A stretch of 64,000 nucleotides of DNA from Rhodocollybia butyracea (GCA_015501585.1 JADNRY010000033.1:310001-374000); one strand, 5' to 3'. Shown: positions 45,780 to 57,070, counted from the first letter of the stretch. Made by a program: numbers and translations. The notes: generated by a model not told the origin, from the letters alone.

Positions 45780-46230
45780 TTGCTGAGCACACCAAAAACA
45801 GACTAATGACTTCTAGACCTCCTCCCCTATCCCCGCAGGACTCACGCCAATCATTCTTTTCACAATCATTTCTTATTTACGACATCGATCCTCTACGGAG
45901 GAGGATGAGACAGACGATGGATGACACGGCGGATTGATAACTAGTTTCGGTTGATGACGCTTACACAAGACTCGAGTAGTGGCTTGAAGCGCTATACCTA
46001 CCTCGCCACTTGATAGTGGTTGATGGCAGTGTGCTGTGCTTCGCCCACTCGTGCACGTTCTTGTTCTCCACTTTTTACATCATCGTCGTTTTCTTCCGAA
46101 CTGTTTCTTCCCGTCTCATACGACCTCCATACGCACGCTTGTAGGCGGCCACTTTATTGTAAAGTGGATCGTGCCTCGCGTGCGTCTGACACACTGGCGT
46201 CTACTACTACTCCCGCCTTGCATCGCCCAC
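45780..46230 (+). repeat. Conserved block downstream of bHLH copy 7
   Basis: Shares 'GATGACGCTTACACAAGACTCGAGTAGTGGCTTGAAGCGCTATACC' (in parts), 'CACTCGTGCACGTTCTTGTTC' and 'GTGGATCGTGCCTCGCGTGCGTCTGACACACTGGCGTC' with the other blocks. 46231-46976 beyond it shows no gene apart from the next leader. Confidence 0.6.
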
Positions 46231-46976
46231 AATTGTTGATTGATTTATAGCCTAGTTTCTATCCTACTAGTACCACTGTTTCTGTCTACAATTGTTTGCT
46301 TCGTAGGTTGGATTATATTTATGTCATTACGCTACATATCACGTGTTTACGACTAATAACTCTCGCTTGGACCGCTTGGACTCTTGTCACTTGGACTACG
46401 ACATACCCTTATACCACAATTACATGACCTCCATATGCGCTCTTCTGAATGTTGATTTCTGATGCCTGTTTGCTCTTTGAGTCCTTGACTCTTGTAAGTC
46501 TTCATTGTTCAACTTTCATTTACTTATTTGTTGAGATCTTTGTTGAGGTGTAAGTTGTTCTACTGGGAGTCACCCTTCTCCTGTCTGGGTTGTCTTTCTC
46601 CACCGGATGAGTTGTTTTTTCCTTTCTCTATTTTCTGTTGTCCTTGACGAAAATAGAAGAACTTACCCTCAAGAAAATATGGGAATTGATAATAATCAAC
46701 TGGTGTTCTCCCTCCGATCTCGCATTCGCAGCTCTCCACATATCTTTCTCCCTTAAAATATATCTCGAATTCACCCAGACCAGATTTCTGCCCTTTTTCC
46801 TCTTCTTCTCCCTCGTCGCTGTCGCCCAGCCTCATTGGTTTTCCGCGCACCTTTCTCCTTTGAGACATTTCTCGATTTACCCTCAGAGTCAACTTTTATC
46901 TGCTCTCCCCTGTTCACCCAGAACCGCATAGCTCTTATCTACTTATCAGGGCTCGTTCATTCTTTGTCCGATTTTT

Positions 46977-47504
46977 CCCCTCGAAACGTCTAGATTACAG
47001 CCTCGCAAAGCTTCCTTTATCCCTTCCCTTCAACTGCTTGATGAACTACCTTCAGTGCCCGAAGGATGCCTCATCTCTTTACTCTTCGTCGTTAGCTATA
47101 ACTTATATTCCTTCACCAAATTTCTAGCACGTCGAGCTCCCCAATGATTTTCCACTACGCGCCTCGATCCACTTTGGCGAACTACGGCTATGGTCCGGTT
47201 GCGCCCCCGCCTTCACTCTTCTCGAGAATGCTTGCGTCCCTCCTCGGCCATGCTAATGGACAGCATTCTGGAAGACGCTCCGACCCATTGCCTTAGTCCA
47301 TGCTACTACTAAATCATATCGCTACCATCAATTAGTGCTGCTCTTTTCCCAACAGCTACTACACAAGCACCTCAACGAAGTACGAGACCAACTCGAACTC
47401 AAGCCAGCTACCGACGAAATCAACACCTTCAGGCATGCTTGGTACCCCCAGAGGTACCATACATGGCAGCTGGTGATACTGCGATCATACCGACTTCTTT
47501 CTAA
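46977..47504 (+). pseudogene. bHLH-leucine-zipper-like copy 8, DNA-binding exon deleted
   Basis: The leader and exon 1 are recognisable (start codon now ACG at the position expected near 46987), followed by exon 2 sequence ('TTCCACTACGCGCCTCGATCCACTTTGGCGAACTACGGCTATGG'). Exon 3, with the basic region and helix 1, is missing altogether. Exon 4 survives in part (47355-47504, ending ATCATACCGACTTCTTTCTAA), reading about LNEVRDQLELKPATDEIN in a shifted frame. Clearly dead. Confidence 0.7.
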
Positions 47505-47569
47505 AGCTTCCGCGTTGCCACTTGGAATTCTGAAAACAAAGTCATTAAAAACAGACTAACGAATTCTGA

Positions 47570-48130
47570 ACACCTCCCCAAGGTGAAACTGCTTCAATTT
47601 ATGGTACAAACATCATTTATGACTCGATTATCTGTCATGACCCGACCCTCCATCAATCGTACATACAATTCCGTCTTCAGTTGTTTCAGTGCCAGTCTCC
47701 CCGCCTTCTGGCTGGGTTAGGTTGGACTCAAGGCTCTACTGGATTCAAAAAGATGATGGATAACACGGATCTCGGTCTATATATTTTAATTGACGACGTA
47801 TACACAAGAATGCCAGAGTAGTCGCTTGGAGCGCTGTACCCACCTGAGTACCTCACTGCTTCGGTAGTGGTCGATAATCATGTACATTCTTGTTCTTCAT
47901 TCGCACTACTACCGTCCCTTCCACACCTTTTCATCCCAATCCTTTACAACCTCCGTACGTAGTTTATAGGTGTCCACATTATTGTGGACCATGCCTCGCG
48001 AGCATCATGACACACTGGCGTCGCTACTCTTTGTCGCCTTCTCCCCAAGGTTCTGCAGTTACGGTTGTCAATTTTTTTTGGCGTAGATTGAAGGATGGGT
48101 AGTAGTTCTCAAACAGTAACTCCTCACTCT
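47570..48130 (+). repeat. Conserved block downstream of bHLH copy 8
   Basis: Contains the landmarks 'GACGACGTATACACAAGA', 'GAGTAGTCGCTTGGAGCGCTGTACC', 'GTGGACCATGCCTCGCGAGC' and 'CCTTCTCCCCAAGGTTCTGCAG'. Confidence 0.6.
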
Positions 48131-48340
48131 CGCATTGTAACTCTATCCATTGTAACTGTATTCTTATCTTTGTATCTGTATGATATGAAATGTACATACT
48201 TGTATTTTTTGTATAGAAGTCGTTAATAAAAACCAATCTTATGCTTCCTCACACGCTACTAGGAAAGTGTTTCCGCAGAGCCGTCAATGAAAGTATTATC
48301 GAGGCACTCGGCGCAAGAAACAGTTTGTGATATCAAATTT

Positions 48341-49237
48341 TCAATTGTCATGTTCTGTGAGGCGAGTACTTCTTCGTTTTCGCAGCAATACAACATCGAG
48401 CTTAAACTTGTTGTGGCGCTTAGAGATCAAGACGGTGAAATGCTAGCATATATGCGTCAGAATACAAGGAATGAAACTACAAGGAAGAGGTTAAGTACCT
48501 TTATTTCATGGCTCAATATATGTACTTCCTTGTATGCGGTGGAAATGGTGCAATGTACGGGTGATATATACCTTGAGATAACTCGTCAAGGATGGAGGTG
48601 GGGGCTGTAAGTGTAGATCATGGGCGATGTCTTTGATTCTGAGGAAAATACCATGAGTTACATTGGGAGCCATCAGATATGGCGCATATACTAACCGACA
48701 TAAACGTTCCTCGTAGTCCATGCATCTATATATCAGACCGGGTTATGAGAAAAGCTTGAAAAAGATTATAAGACAGATCAATAAACTCACCGACGAGAAC
48801 GTTCCAGGTCGCCAATGTCGGGGTATCCGAGTCTTTCAATAAGTATTAATATTGATTAGCGCTGAGCGAAAAAAAATTGCATAGACTCACTGATCACTGT
48901 ACAACAAATGCTCGCTACGATCCAAGCATCTGAGTCCCTGTTGGCCAGATGCAAAGCAAAAGTCGCTACCGGCACCACTATCAACATTGGATGGAATAAT
49001 CCCCATACCGATATCGCCTTGCAGCATTCTATCAACGGCTTTGATTGTCTGCTCGAGTCCGTGGAGAGTCAGGCAAGGCAGTAAGGTGTACCGAAGTATG
49101 GCCATAGACGCGACGACGGATCCAAGGATCCAAAGACTTGGAGCAGGCAGGCTCGTCGATAGTGTTGTAAGCAAATTCTGGATGATCTGCGGGGAGTCAG
49201 CCAGAGTTTGATGGCCAAGGGAGCTCGAGGAGGACAT
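48341..49237 (-). CDS. Small membrane-anchored coiled protein, paralogue C
   Basis: Six exons on minus, summing to 618 nt and coding 205 residues. It starts MSSSSSLGHQTLADSP (49237). A single membrane helix LWILGSVVASMAILRYTLLP lies at about residues 36-56, then HGLEQTIKAVDRMLQGDIGM, LLYSDQ, LGYPDIGDLERSRR, CMDYEERLCR, IKDIAHDLHLQPPPPSLTSY, EVHILSHEIK and a basic tail (ISKRHNKFKLDVVLLRKRR). Exon phases are the same as in paralogue A, and all borders are GT-AG. Function unknown; the tail basic region faces the same side as the helical exons. The divergent neighbour expected at this place, bHLH copy 9, now lies 8.6 kb away because the retroelement has been inserted. Confidence 0.75.
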
Positions 49238-50361
49238 CTCAGGTAAGTGCCGTTGAGCTAAGGAGGTTCAGTGGATGAGTTGGTTGATGCCACTCGAAAT
49301 GGGGGTTTTATACTTCCTAGGGGCGAGCGAAAGCGCCTAAAGCCAGACCCACAGATGATTTGATCTTTACTATATGATTTTGTTTCTGGTCACCCAATTC
49401 AAATAGTTTGATTTGATATTTAAGAAATCGCTATGATTTTGTTTCCGGGTTCGATGGGTCTCATTCCGATATCACGGGAGTCACATCACCTGATAATTAA
49501 CTCCATAGTGGAACTCGTTACTCCAGGCTCCTGATGCCGGATAGCCTGGTAATAAAATTGATTTCGGAGGGAATAAAGTTAAATTTTTTTGTCGCTGTTC
49601 CACATATCTAGCAAGCAAGTTGGCAGTAAAGCAGCGCTGTACAAGCCGTACTCTGCGCGATATGGCTGTTCAATTATATGTAGGTAATTATGTGTGCAAA
49701 GTTCTAAAAACACACAACAAGCCGATCGTGCCGCATGGTGCATTAACAGGGCCTGTGTGCCGGAAATTTGGCGTCAAAGTTGCGTCAAAGCGAGGCCGGA
49801 CCCTTTCTTTGTGTATGTATATTGTACTTCAATTGAGTATAAAGTGTTGAGACCATACCCAGCCAGCGTTACTTTTGGTGTGTAGTACCTACACCTATAG
49901 CAGTCCCAGTTATGTGCACACGGCATGAGATGGCATTATCGACTCTTATCTGCCGATCCTTGGCCCGCACTCTAATGTATTGTCACAACTGACTCATCTG
50001 TAACGGATTATGACATGTTCCTGGATCAGAATGAGACCCATCAAACCCGGCGTACAAGGAAGGTGTTCTGCCATTGTACTAGTTGACAGTGGCGCCACCA
50101 GTGTACTGAATTGCCTTTCTATACGGCCCATCATTACACTGTACAGCTGGGAACAACTGATTCCACTCGTGCCTTCTACATGCACGCTACGTACCCTTAT
50201 GCCCCTTGAATAGCAAAAACCTATGCTGCTCTACACCTCTCTGTGCGTGAGCCATTATATCGAGTAGTCGGAGAGGCCGAACGAAATAATTGTGTCAGCT
50301 AGATAGATGTGCCATCGGTGTCAGAAGCCCAGCGGCGAATAATATCTCTGGAATGTACTTA
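49238..50361. other. Mostly no gene; possible retroviral-type protease remnant
   Basis: An open frame at 50010-50212 contains IVLVDSGATSVLNCLSI, which resembles the active-site DSGA segment of Ty3/gypsy-type aspartic proteases, followed by PII-like residues. No other retroelement domain adjoins it. The rest shows nothing recognisable. Confidence 0.3.
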
Positions 50362-50439
50362 TTGCTCTTTTCAAAAATAATGGTTTCAGGAAAAAAAAAA
50401 GTTCTGATCAGGCCAACAATGTCAAATGTATAGATGAGG

Positions 50440-50615
50440 CGTATATTCCCCAAAAAGGAAAGTCTGGAGCCAACTCAGACCGTCAAGTATTTCCAAAAAA
50501 GGAAGCCAGGACACTATACTCCATCGGAATCGGAATCGTTCAGTAATTTCTAAAAAAGGGAAATCCACGACCACCCCGCTCAATCGGATTGTCAATTATT
50601 TCCAAAAAAGGAAAG
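50440..50615. repeat. Four CC(A)6GG-like motifs in the MITE
   Basis: CCCCAAAAAGG, CCAAAAAAGG, CTAAAAAAGG and CCAAAAAAGG are spaced by 44-57 bp. They resemble MADS-box (CArG) sites, but could simply be transposase-related subterminal repeats. Confidence 0.6.
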
Positions 50616-50668
50616 TTCAGGATCTGTGCTGGCTGTGTTCAATGGATGCTCTTCGAACTAAACTTTTT

Positions 50669-50776
50669 CTAATTGTCTATGTTCGTTGTGAATCACTGCG
50701 TGATTTAGCGAGAAAAGCAGCCGCCTCGAGGAGGCGGCCCTGAGATTGATTGAGCGAGGCGCGAAGAGACCGCTAA
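50669..50776 (-). repeat. Split direct repeat B2
   Basis: Identical or nearly so to 51312-51419; contains an 8 bp-arm hairpin (GCCGCCTC gag GAGGCGGC). Confidence 0.85.
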
Positions 50777-50842
50777 CTACGAGAGTACACGAGTAAAGAA
50801 AAAGAATAGGAAGTGGGAAGTAGTTCGAGAACTATGGGAGGG

Positions 50843-51311
50843 AGACACAAATGAGGAGCGATGTTAAGTACTGGCAGAGCGACGATAGAGAAACTGTAAG
50901 TAAGAGAGTCTAGTGAATAAACTGAGAGTATACCTGGCAGAGCGACGATAGAGAAACTGATAGAGTTGTTTCGTTGCTCCGCCAGCATATAAATACGATC
51001 CGAGGGTCCAAGCGAGAGGTCCAAAGGACAGGTCTAAGCTTGCCTAATTGTCCTGGACAAAGACTGGAGAGAACAAGAGTTCGTGTCAACCCAATTGTTG
51101 AGACAAAATTGGGGAAAGAACTTACCAGAAGAACATCCTCTGATAGAGGGAGTTCGATTCTGAGACATCTCTTGTTTTGCAACGAGAGGAGTCTGTGTTT
51201 CTTCTTGCGACCCGAGGGGTGAAGAAACACGTAAGTATTCAGAAGAGAATAGTAAGGTGTGTTACTCACTTGACTATTAGACTAATGTAAACCCACTATG
51301 TTTAAACACGA
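50843..51311 (-). repeat. Split direct repeat A2
   Basis: Matches A1 at 55952-56416, differing by single-base indels (for example TTGTTTTGC versus TTGTTTGC, and GACTGG versus GACCTGG). It holds two copies of 'CTGGCAGAGCGACGATAGAGAAACTG' about 65 bp apart. Confidence 0.88.
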
Positions 51312-51419
51312 CTAATTGTCTATGTTCGTTGTGAATCACTGCGTGATTTAGCGAGAAAAGCAGCCGCCTCGAGGAGGCGGCCCTGAGATTGATTGAGCGA
51401 GGCGCGAAGAGACCGCTAA
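51312..51419 (-). repeat. Split direct repeat B1
   Basis: Second copy of the 108 bp B repeat; immediately follows the recombinase stop codon on minus. Confidence 0.85.
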
Positions 51420-52480
51420 GGACTATGTGTGAAAGAGATATGAGGGACGATGAAATCGTCTAGATGGGGAATGCGTGTCTCACGTCGAATCAAATGTGTT
51501 GACCTCGACCAGCGGTGAGGAGAGCTTGGAGTAGGATCGGGTTTTTTGCGGATATATACACGGAAAGCCTCGGATGCCCAACGTCCTGATGCTTGTATGA
51601 TGGATGGGGCTGCTCCGTCTTCTGCTAGTGCTGTAGCACCTCCTGCTCGCATTGACTGTCCAGCGATCCGAGTGTCAGGGACAAAACGTCGAAGTTGGCG
51701 AAGGAACCAGTTCCGGGAGGGGATTTCCCCGTTCTCTCGAACCCAGAGGAAAGGGTGGAAAGGTTGGAAGCGTGTCCCGGCTGTCTAGGTAGAGACGGAA
51801 GAGTTTAACAGTTTCTGGGTTGTTGACGAGAATCCGATTTCCTTCAAACGTCGGATCCGCTTTGTGCGTTGGTAACCAGTAGCTGAATGAGGTTTCCAAC
51901 CATTCTACCGAGTTGCGTTGGCTGTATTTCCGAGGGTTTCGGAGTCTGGGGGTTGTTATTCATGGTCAATTCTGCGAGTCGTAATAGCCCATGGAAACCA
52001 ACGAACAGCATGGTGGAAAAGAAGAATGTCGTCATGTCGAGGGTTTGGGGAAGGGAAGCTAGTGTGTGATGAAGGTGGTGCCGGGATAGTGGAAGTTTCC
52101 GTTTGACTGGTTGCTGTAAAGTCGTTTGCAGCCTTTGAGAGTACGGCTGACGATGGGGCCATTTGAATAGCGCGAATATTCGGGAAAAGGTGTTCAGTTC
52201 TGAACAAATGCCAGAGAGGTAGGATCGACAGATCTGGGCTCGATGTGGCGGCTCATATAGATGACGAAAAAACTGAGCGTGTCTGCTGTTGGTTCTATAG
52301 GAAAATCGTGAAAGAGCAGAAATTTAAATAGGAATTTAGCGCAGATGAATACGAGGCTCGGCTGGTCAGGTCAATTGCCATGCCGAGCGCGATTGAGCGT
52401 TCATGAATGAGACGCTCGAGAGGCCAGGGTTCCCGGATGGGTTGTCTGGCGTTACGGGATATTTGGATCATGATGAAGCT
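51416..52480 (-). pseudogene. Retroelement tyrosine recombinase
   Basis: The N-terminal part reads RQPIREPWPLERLIHERSI and ASYSSALNSYLNFC (about 52450-52330), typical of the SAM-like start of DIRS-order recombinases. The centre is VGFHGLLRLAELT (first catalytic Arg region, about 52020-51975), and the end GQSMRAGGATALAEDGAA with GRWASEAFRVYIRKKP (about 51660-51545), which gives the second catalytic Arg and the catalytic Tyr. The His of the usual HxxR box is Gln here. The pieces are in three frames (shifts near 52210, 51860 and 51660). The enzyme would integrate circular cDNA into the genome. Confidence 0.8.
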
Positions 52481-54500
52481 GCCCCCAGCGCGTCTTGAGG
52501 GGGTTTGAAAAGTCCCGGAGAATAAGTCCAGGGGCGATAAGAGGGAAGTTTTTGAGAACTTCTGGCGAGATATGGCGTCGGCAACTGTGTTTTCTCGCCG
52601 GTACATGCAGGACACGCACATCGGTGTTGAAGTCGATTAGGATGTCGACAGCTGAGCGGAGGATGGGATTATAGGCTGGTTCTGCTTTAGTGAGTCCAAA
52701 AATGTGTACTGTGTTCATATTGTCTGTGAACACTGTAAGTCTGAGGCGTTGGGTGAGGGAAATGTCGGAGGCGCATGGTGCGGCAGTACCAGTGGATGGC
52801 CGAGAGGACACAGAGGGCTTCGAAGAAAAAGATGGTGTCTTTGGGTGGGTTGAACGGGATTGGCGAGAAAAAACCGTATAACAGCTCGGGGATCCAAAAG
52901 CCCATTCCGAGTTTGGAGGCGTCGCAATATATCGTCATGTTGGTTTCTGTGAGGGGGTCCCAATCGTAAGCTTCAAAGAAAAGGATACCTGACGCTGACT
53001 CAAGGCGTCGTGCTAGCCAAGATAAATCTTCTTTGACTGCTTTGTTGAGATAAATGTCGGCGTGAGGCTGGGATTTCCCTGACAATCTTCTCGTAGATGT
53101 TACATAGCGCCGGTCGGAAAAGAGGAAAGACGTTGAAAGACCAGTTTATCCAACCAGTGAGGACTTGGAATTCGTGAAGGGAGCGGCGACGTGAAGGAGT
53201 AGCGATGAACTCGTTGATGGCGGCGATCAGATCTTGTTTAGACTTTGCGGGCAGTGTTGCTGTCATGGCGTTCGGATCGATTTCAAAACAATTATGGTGA
53301 GGATTGATCCGAATAGTTGTTTCTTGTGTTTATGAGGAATACCGAGGTAGTCCCAGAGGCGAAGCAACCGAGTCTGTTTACGAGGGAAAGAAACGGCATA
53401 AGGTTCGTACCATTCCAGGTTTCCTTCTGTTTCCCAGCCATATGTGTCATCACATAACAGAAAATGTCAACGATGAGTTCAACGAATATTGCAATCCAGA
53501 TAACTAGTCCCATTACAGAGGCCCATATTCGAGAGAGCCACGATCGCCAAAGCAAGAGTTCAGGTCAACATTCCGCTTGGGAGGTCCAATATCAATACCT
53601 GCGGTGATTTGATCTTTGGTTGGGAGGTTTTGTGGTGACTACCTGCTTGATTTGCCATAGAGGGTGTCTTGGGGTGAGTCGGAAAGCTTCTGTGACGTCG
53701 GATTTCCAAACAACCAGCTTTCTCGTCGGGGTGTTTTCGTCGGTAGTCCAGGGAGGGCTGGTACAAATTGCTGGAGGGTGTCCATGCGAGGTCCTTTTGT
53801 TTGGGTTTGGTCGATCATCGAATTTTGACAGTATTGTCCAGCGCTTTGGTGAGAGACAAGACGGAGATCGGTGGAGTTGGGTTTGGGAACGGCTAGGAAT
53901 AGGGTTGCTGTACATGCCTGGAAGTAGATCGGGCCCAAAAGTAGGTGAGAAGCGTCCTTTTGCAATTTCAATGTCGCGCTGATTATTGAGAAAGGCTTGT
54001 TCTGGTTCTGAGGCTGGTGGTACGAAAGAATTGTCCCATGTAATAGGATAACCGGAATCGTAGTTGGTTTTGGCCCAAGGCCAGAAACCATTGGTGAGCC
54101 CGTTAACCACTGAGGAGACAAATTTTTGTGCGGGGGTGGGTGTTTAGTTTTTCTCTGAAACGGCCGACTTTGATAGGTGTGGAGACGTTGAAGAGTTCTG
54201 GGTGAGTTGCGATGGTTCTTAAGGCTTCTTTGTTGTTGAACTCGTGTTTAGGAGGACGAGGGAGTGGCTCGTCGACCTCGGTGTAACGTGCGGTGCGACT
54301 GGCACAGTTGCTGGTTTCGCGCCAGGCAAAACCACGAAAATAGCGGGGGAGGGAATGAGAAGGAAAGGGGGATACTGGGTCTTCTTCGTCTTCATCGACC
54401 ATTCCTGCTGGTCGGGCGAGAGCCAAGGTTTCAAATCTCGAACTAACCAACTTCCTAGCGCGCTGCTCAGGAAGATTTTTTGGCAGTCTGACATTCGGCT
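52452..54500 (-). pseudogene. Retroelement reverse transcriptase and RNase H
   Basis: From about 54400 on minus: EPLPRPPKHEFNNKEALRTI, then in another frame TNGFWPWAKTNYDSGYP, LVVWKSDVTEAFRLTPRHP with LWQIKQVV (RT motif A region, about 53740-53660), IWASVMGLVIWIAIFVELIV (about 53530-53470), then the catalytic motif. There the sequence reads TATGTGATGAC, so the expected YVDD codons have lost one base and the frame shifts. RNase H follows: MTIYCDASKLGMGFWI (first catalytic Asp), FFEALCVLSAIHWYC (catalytic Glu), with a C-terminal ARKHSCRRHISPE equivalent. Shifts near 54100, 53640, 53430 and 53270 also break it. It was replication machinery for the element. Confidence 0.85.
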
Positions 54501-55908
54501 CCTCGATGCTCGGTGGAACTACACGTAGAGCACTTGTGTTCTCTTGGGCAGTTGGAGTTGGAGCAACGGTTGTTGTTCCAGTTTCGGCACACTTCTCTGC
54601 GGGCAGGCTTCCGGGTGCGGTCTGAACGCGAGCTAGCATCTTTTGTGTTTCTGCTAGCAGAGCTGTCAGCCGGGATGTCAACGATGGCTCGGAGAAGGTG
54701 CTGGAATTTTCCGAATTCATCAAACAACACATTGCGTTTTTGGCCAATGAGTCTACGGACGGCACGATCATAGGCAAAGATGCGATGGTGGATTGGGATG
54801 GGGGTGGCACGGAAAAGTTTGAACATGTGTTGGTCGTATTTCTCGAGTTCAAACTTGCGAGTGGGGAAGATGGTAGTGACTGCCCTGGCGTAGATTCGCC
54901 AAACTGCATGCCAGTCATGAGCGGTGTTGACGGGGATCTTGGTTTTGTTGATCCTAGTGGGGATGGTAACTCCATTCTCGGTGATGATGTCTTCTGTAGC
55001 TGTGGTGGAGAATTCGTCAGCAAGGATGTATTCAAACTCGACAAACGTATCAAGGAGGATGGCTTTCCAGAGGTCTCTAGGGAAGTTGGGCAGTTTACCC
55101 TTGTTGGTGACGAGTCGGACACACTCGTTAATGTCCCGAGTGTGGTTTTCGACAAGTTTTTTGATGTAGGCGTGTCGTGGCGTAAGGTCAAATTCTTCAT
55201 CCTCCTCCTCTTCTTGTGTCCAGAGAAGAAGAACTTGGTCAAGTTTGGGCTTCTTGTAGGTCCCGGTGCCGTCAATCTCCTCCTTTTCGTCATCTGGAGA
55301 GCGGGCTCGTTTTCGGTTAGAGGTGAGCCTGTTGAGGAGTGAGGGTCCGTTAGATAACCTGGAGAGGAGAGAGGGATTGTCTTGGAGGCGTTGGAGCAGT
55401 GCATTGGCTGCTTCGATGTCATCCGCGTCGATAGGGTCGTTGTCTTGTGATTCACCAGTGTTGTTACTTCCGAATAGTTCGTCTTCATCCGGTGGTTGCC
55501 GGTTGGAGTTTCGTTCTCCGATACGGGCGGCCTCTTCCTTGGCACGTTCGATCTCGTCGAGTTGGTTGATGAAGGGAGCAATGTGTCGAGGGTGGTATTG
55601 GGCCTGATGTTCGAAGAAGAGGTCTGCTGCTGTTGCTTTAAGATGGGAGATTGATTCAACTTTGGACCGGACTCCATTGTTGAAATCGTCGACGGTGGAC
55701 TGTAGTGTCGCTCTGAGAGTCTGTGCGAAGGCGAGGTTGCGTGCTTGGAGCTGCTGGTCAGTTGACCTAGGCTGTTGCTCTCCTGGAACGGGGCTCCTTG
55801 GGAACCAGCAGAGCTGGTGGGTTGGTTACCCAGGCGTGGTCGCGGAGGTAGACCTTGTTGTATCCTTTCGAGGAAATCCGAATGTGCCTGTTGTTGACCA
55901 TCGGACAT
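54467..55908 (-). pseudogene. Retroelement gag-like protein with CCCH/CCHC zinc motif
   Basis: It starts MSDGQQQAHSDFLERIQQGL at 55908; about 35 codons later (near 55797) the frame shifts. The next frame reads TDQQLQARNLAFAQTLRATL, then a long acidic and helical region, EFEYILADEFSTT, FKLFRATPIPIHHR, and ends with a zinc motif: CRNWNNNRCSNSNCPREHKC followed by CSTCSSTEHRGAEC (about 54560-54490). Binding of element RNA by this motif is the family expectation. A 601-codon open frame over 54103-55908 is real only at its two ends; the Ser/Thr/Pro-rich middle is an out-of-frame shadow of gag. Confidence 0.75.
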
Positions 55909-55951
55909 AGTAGATGAGAGATAGATGAATCAATAGAATTGATTTAAAAAG

Positions 55952-56416
55952 ACACAAATGAGGAGCGATGTTAAGTACTGGCAGAGCGACGATAGAGAAA
56001 CTGTAAGTAAGAGAGTCTAGTGAATAAACTGAGAGTATACCTGGCAGAGCGACGATAGAGAAACTGATAGAGTTGTTTCGTTGCTCCGCCAGCATATAAA
56101 TACGATCCGAGGGTCCAAGCGAGAGGTCCAAAGGACAGGTCTAAGCTTGCCTAATTGTCCTGGACAAAGACCTGGAGAGAACAAGAGTTCGTGTCAACCC
56201 AATTGTTGAGACAAAATTGGGGAAAGAACTTACCAGAAGAACATCCTCTGATAGAGGGAGTTCGATTCTGAGACATCTCTTGTTTGCAACGAGAGGAGTC
56301 TGTGTTTCTTCTTGCGACCCGAGGGGTGAAGAAACACGTAAGTATTCAGAAGAGAATAGTAAGGTGTGTTACTCACTTGACTATTAGACTAATGTAAACC
56401 ACTATGTTTAAACACG
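55952..56416 (-). repeat. Split direct repeat A1 (element 5' end)
   Basis: Leader of the retroelement on minus. Ends in GTTTAAACACGA, directly against the right arm of the MITE it entered. Confidence 0.88.
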
Positions 56417-56552
56417 ATTTTTCCTGAAACCATTATTTTTGAAAAGAGCAATAATGGCATTGTCGATTGTATGGATTCATGAAGTCAAGGAAAGATTTCG
56501 GGTCCAATGAATGCAAGCTCACCACATACAGCTATTGCGATGCCTGTCGTAT

Positions 56553-57064
56553 TCAGTGGGGTAAGCTCTGGTAAAAAAAAACCATGCCGACACAGAGATC
56601 GTGGTGACCCCTTTTGCGATACCTGCTATTGACATTGGTGCAATGACAGAGCGCTGGATTATACTTTGCATGGGGTATAAAATCAATTATTGTCATCTGA
56701 ATGACAGATGGCGGCTTACTAAAATTCATTAAGCACCAAAACGCCTGTACTCCGGGTGCGATGAGAAGTGAGAATGTCTTCATAGTCTGAGTAAGGCCGG
56801 AAAAGTATTCACAAGCGAAAAGGGAGGACCAGCTTTGAATAACGAGGCTTGGAACACAAAGGGTGATGGCCATGATAGGACTCAGCGGGAATATGGAAGT
56901 CGATCTTTCTAATTTAAAAACACACTTGAACGAAGACCACCCAAGCATAAGCAAAAAGCCACTTAGGTCAGAGTGCATCTTAGTCGTGTCCATTGAGATA
57001 ACTCTGCTACAGATGAGCAGTGTAATCACCAGGAGGAACGTCCCAAGCGAGACTTGTAGTTGTA
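56553..57064 (-). CDS. Possible membrane protein exon, unknown
   Basis: An open frame with several hydrophobic stretches (LGTFLLVITLLICSRVI; LSPIMAITLCVPSLVI) is preceded on minus by a CTAG that could be a splice acceptor near 57065. No start or upstream exon was found and no family recognised. The MITE insertion 100 bp further on may have cut it. Confidence 0.3.
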
Positions 57065-57070
57065 CCTAGC

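Larger units (their letters stand above)
50669..56416 (-). mobile_element. Ngaro/PAT-like (DIRS order) retroelement with split direct repeats
   Basis: Read on minus the layout is A1 - coding region - B1 - A2 - B2. A1 is 55952-56416 and A2 50843-51311, nearly identical over about 465 bp. B1 is 51312-51419 and B2 50669-50776, 108 bp each, with the hairpin GCCGCCTCGAGGAGGCGGC inside. This split-direct-repeat order is the hallmark of Ngaro and PAT elements. The coding region gives gag, reverse transcriptase, RNase H and tyrosine recombinase in that order. Several frameshifts make the copy inactive. The near identity of A1 and A2 (a one-base indel here and there) indicates fairly recent insertion. 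Confidence 0.88.
50362..56451. mobile_element. 342 bp MITE (TA target site) split by a retroelement
   Basis: Perfect inverted ends of 34 bp: TTGCTCTTTTCAAAAATAAT then GGTTTCAGGAAAAA at 50362-50395 and its complement at 56418-56451, each bordered by TA, as in Tc1/mariner-type MITEs. Removing the inserted retroelement (50669-56416) leaves about 342 bp with no gene. Its left part carries four near-copies of TTTCCAAAAAAGGAA, cores at about 50449, 50493, 50550 and 50602. Confidence 0.8.

Noticed and set aside
54103..55908. A 601-codon open frame on minus as one large protein
   Set aside because: Only its first 35 or so codons (gag start) and its end (start of RT) have sense. The Ser/Thr/Pro-rich middle is an out-of-frame shadow of gag, which continues in another frame to the zinc motif.
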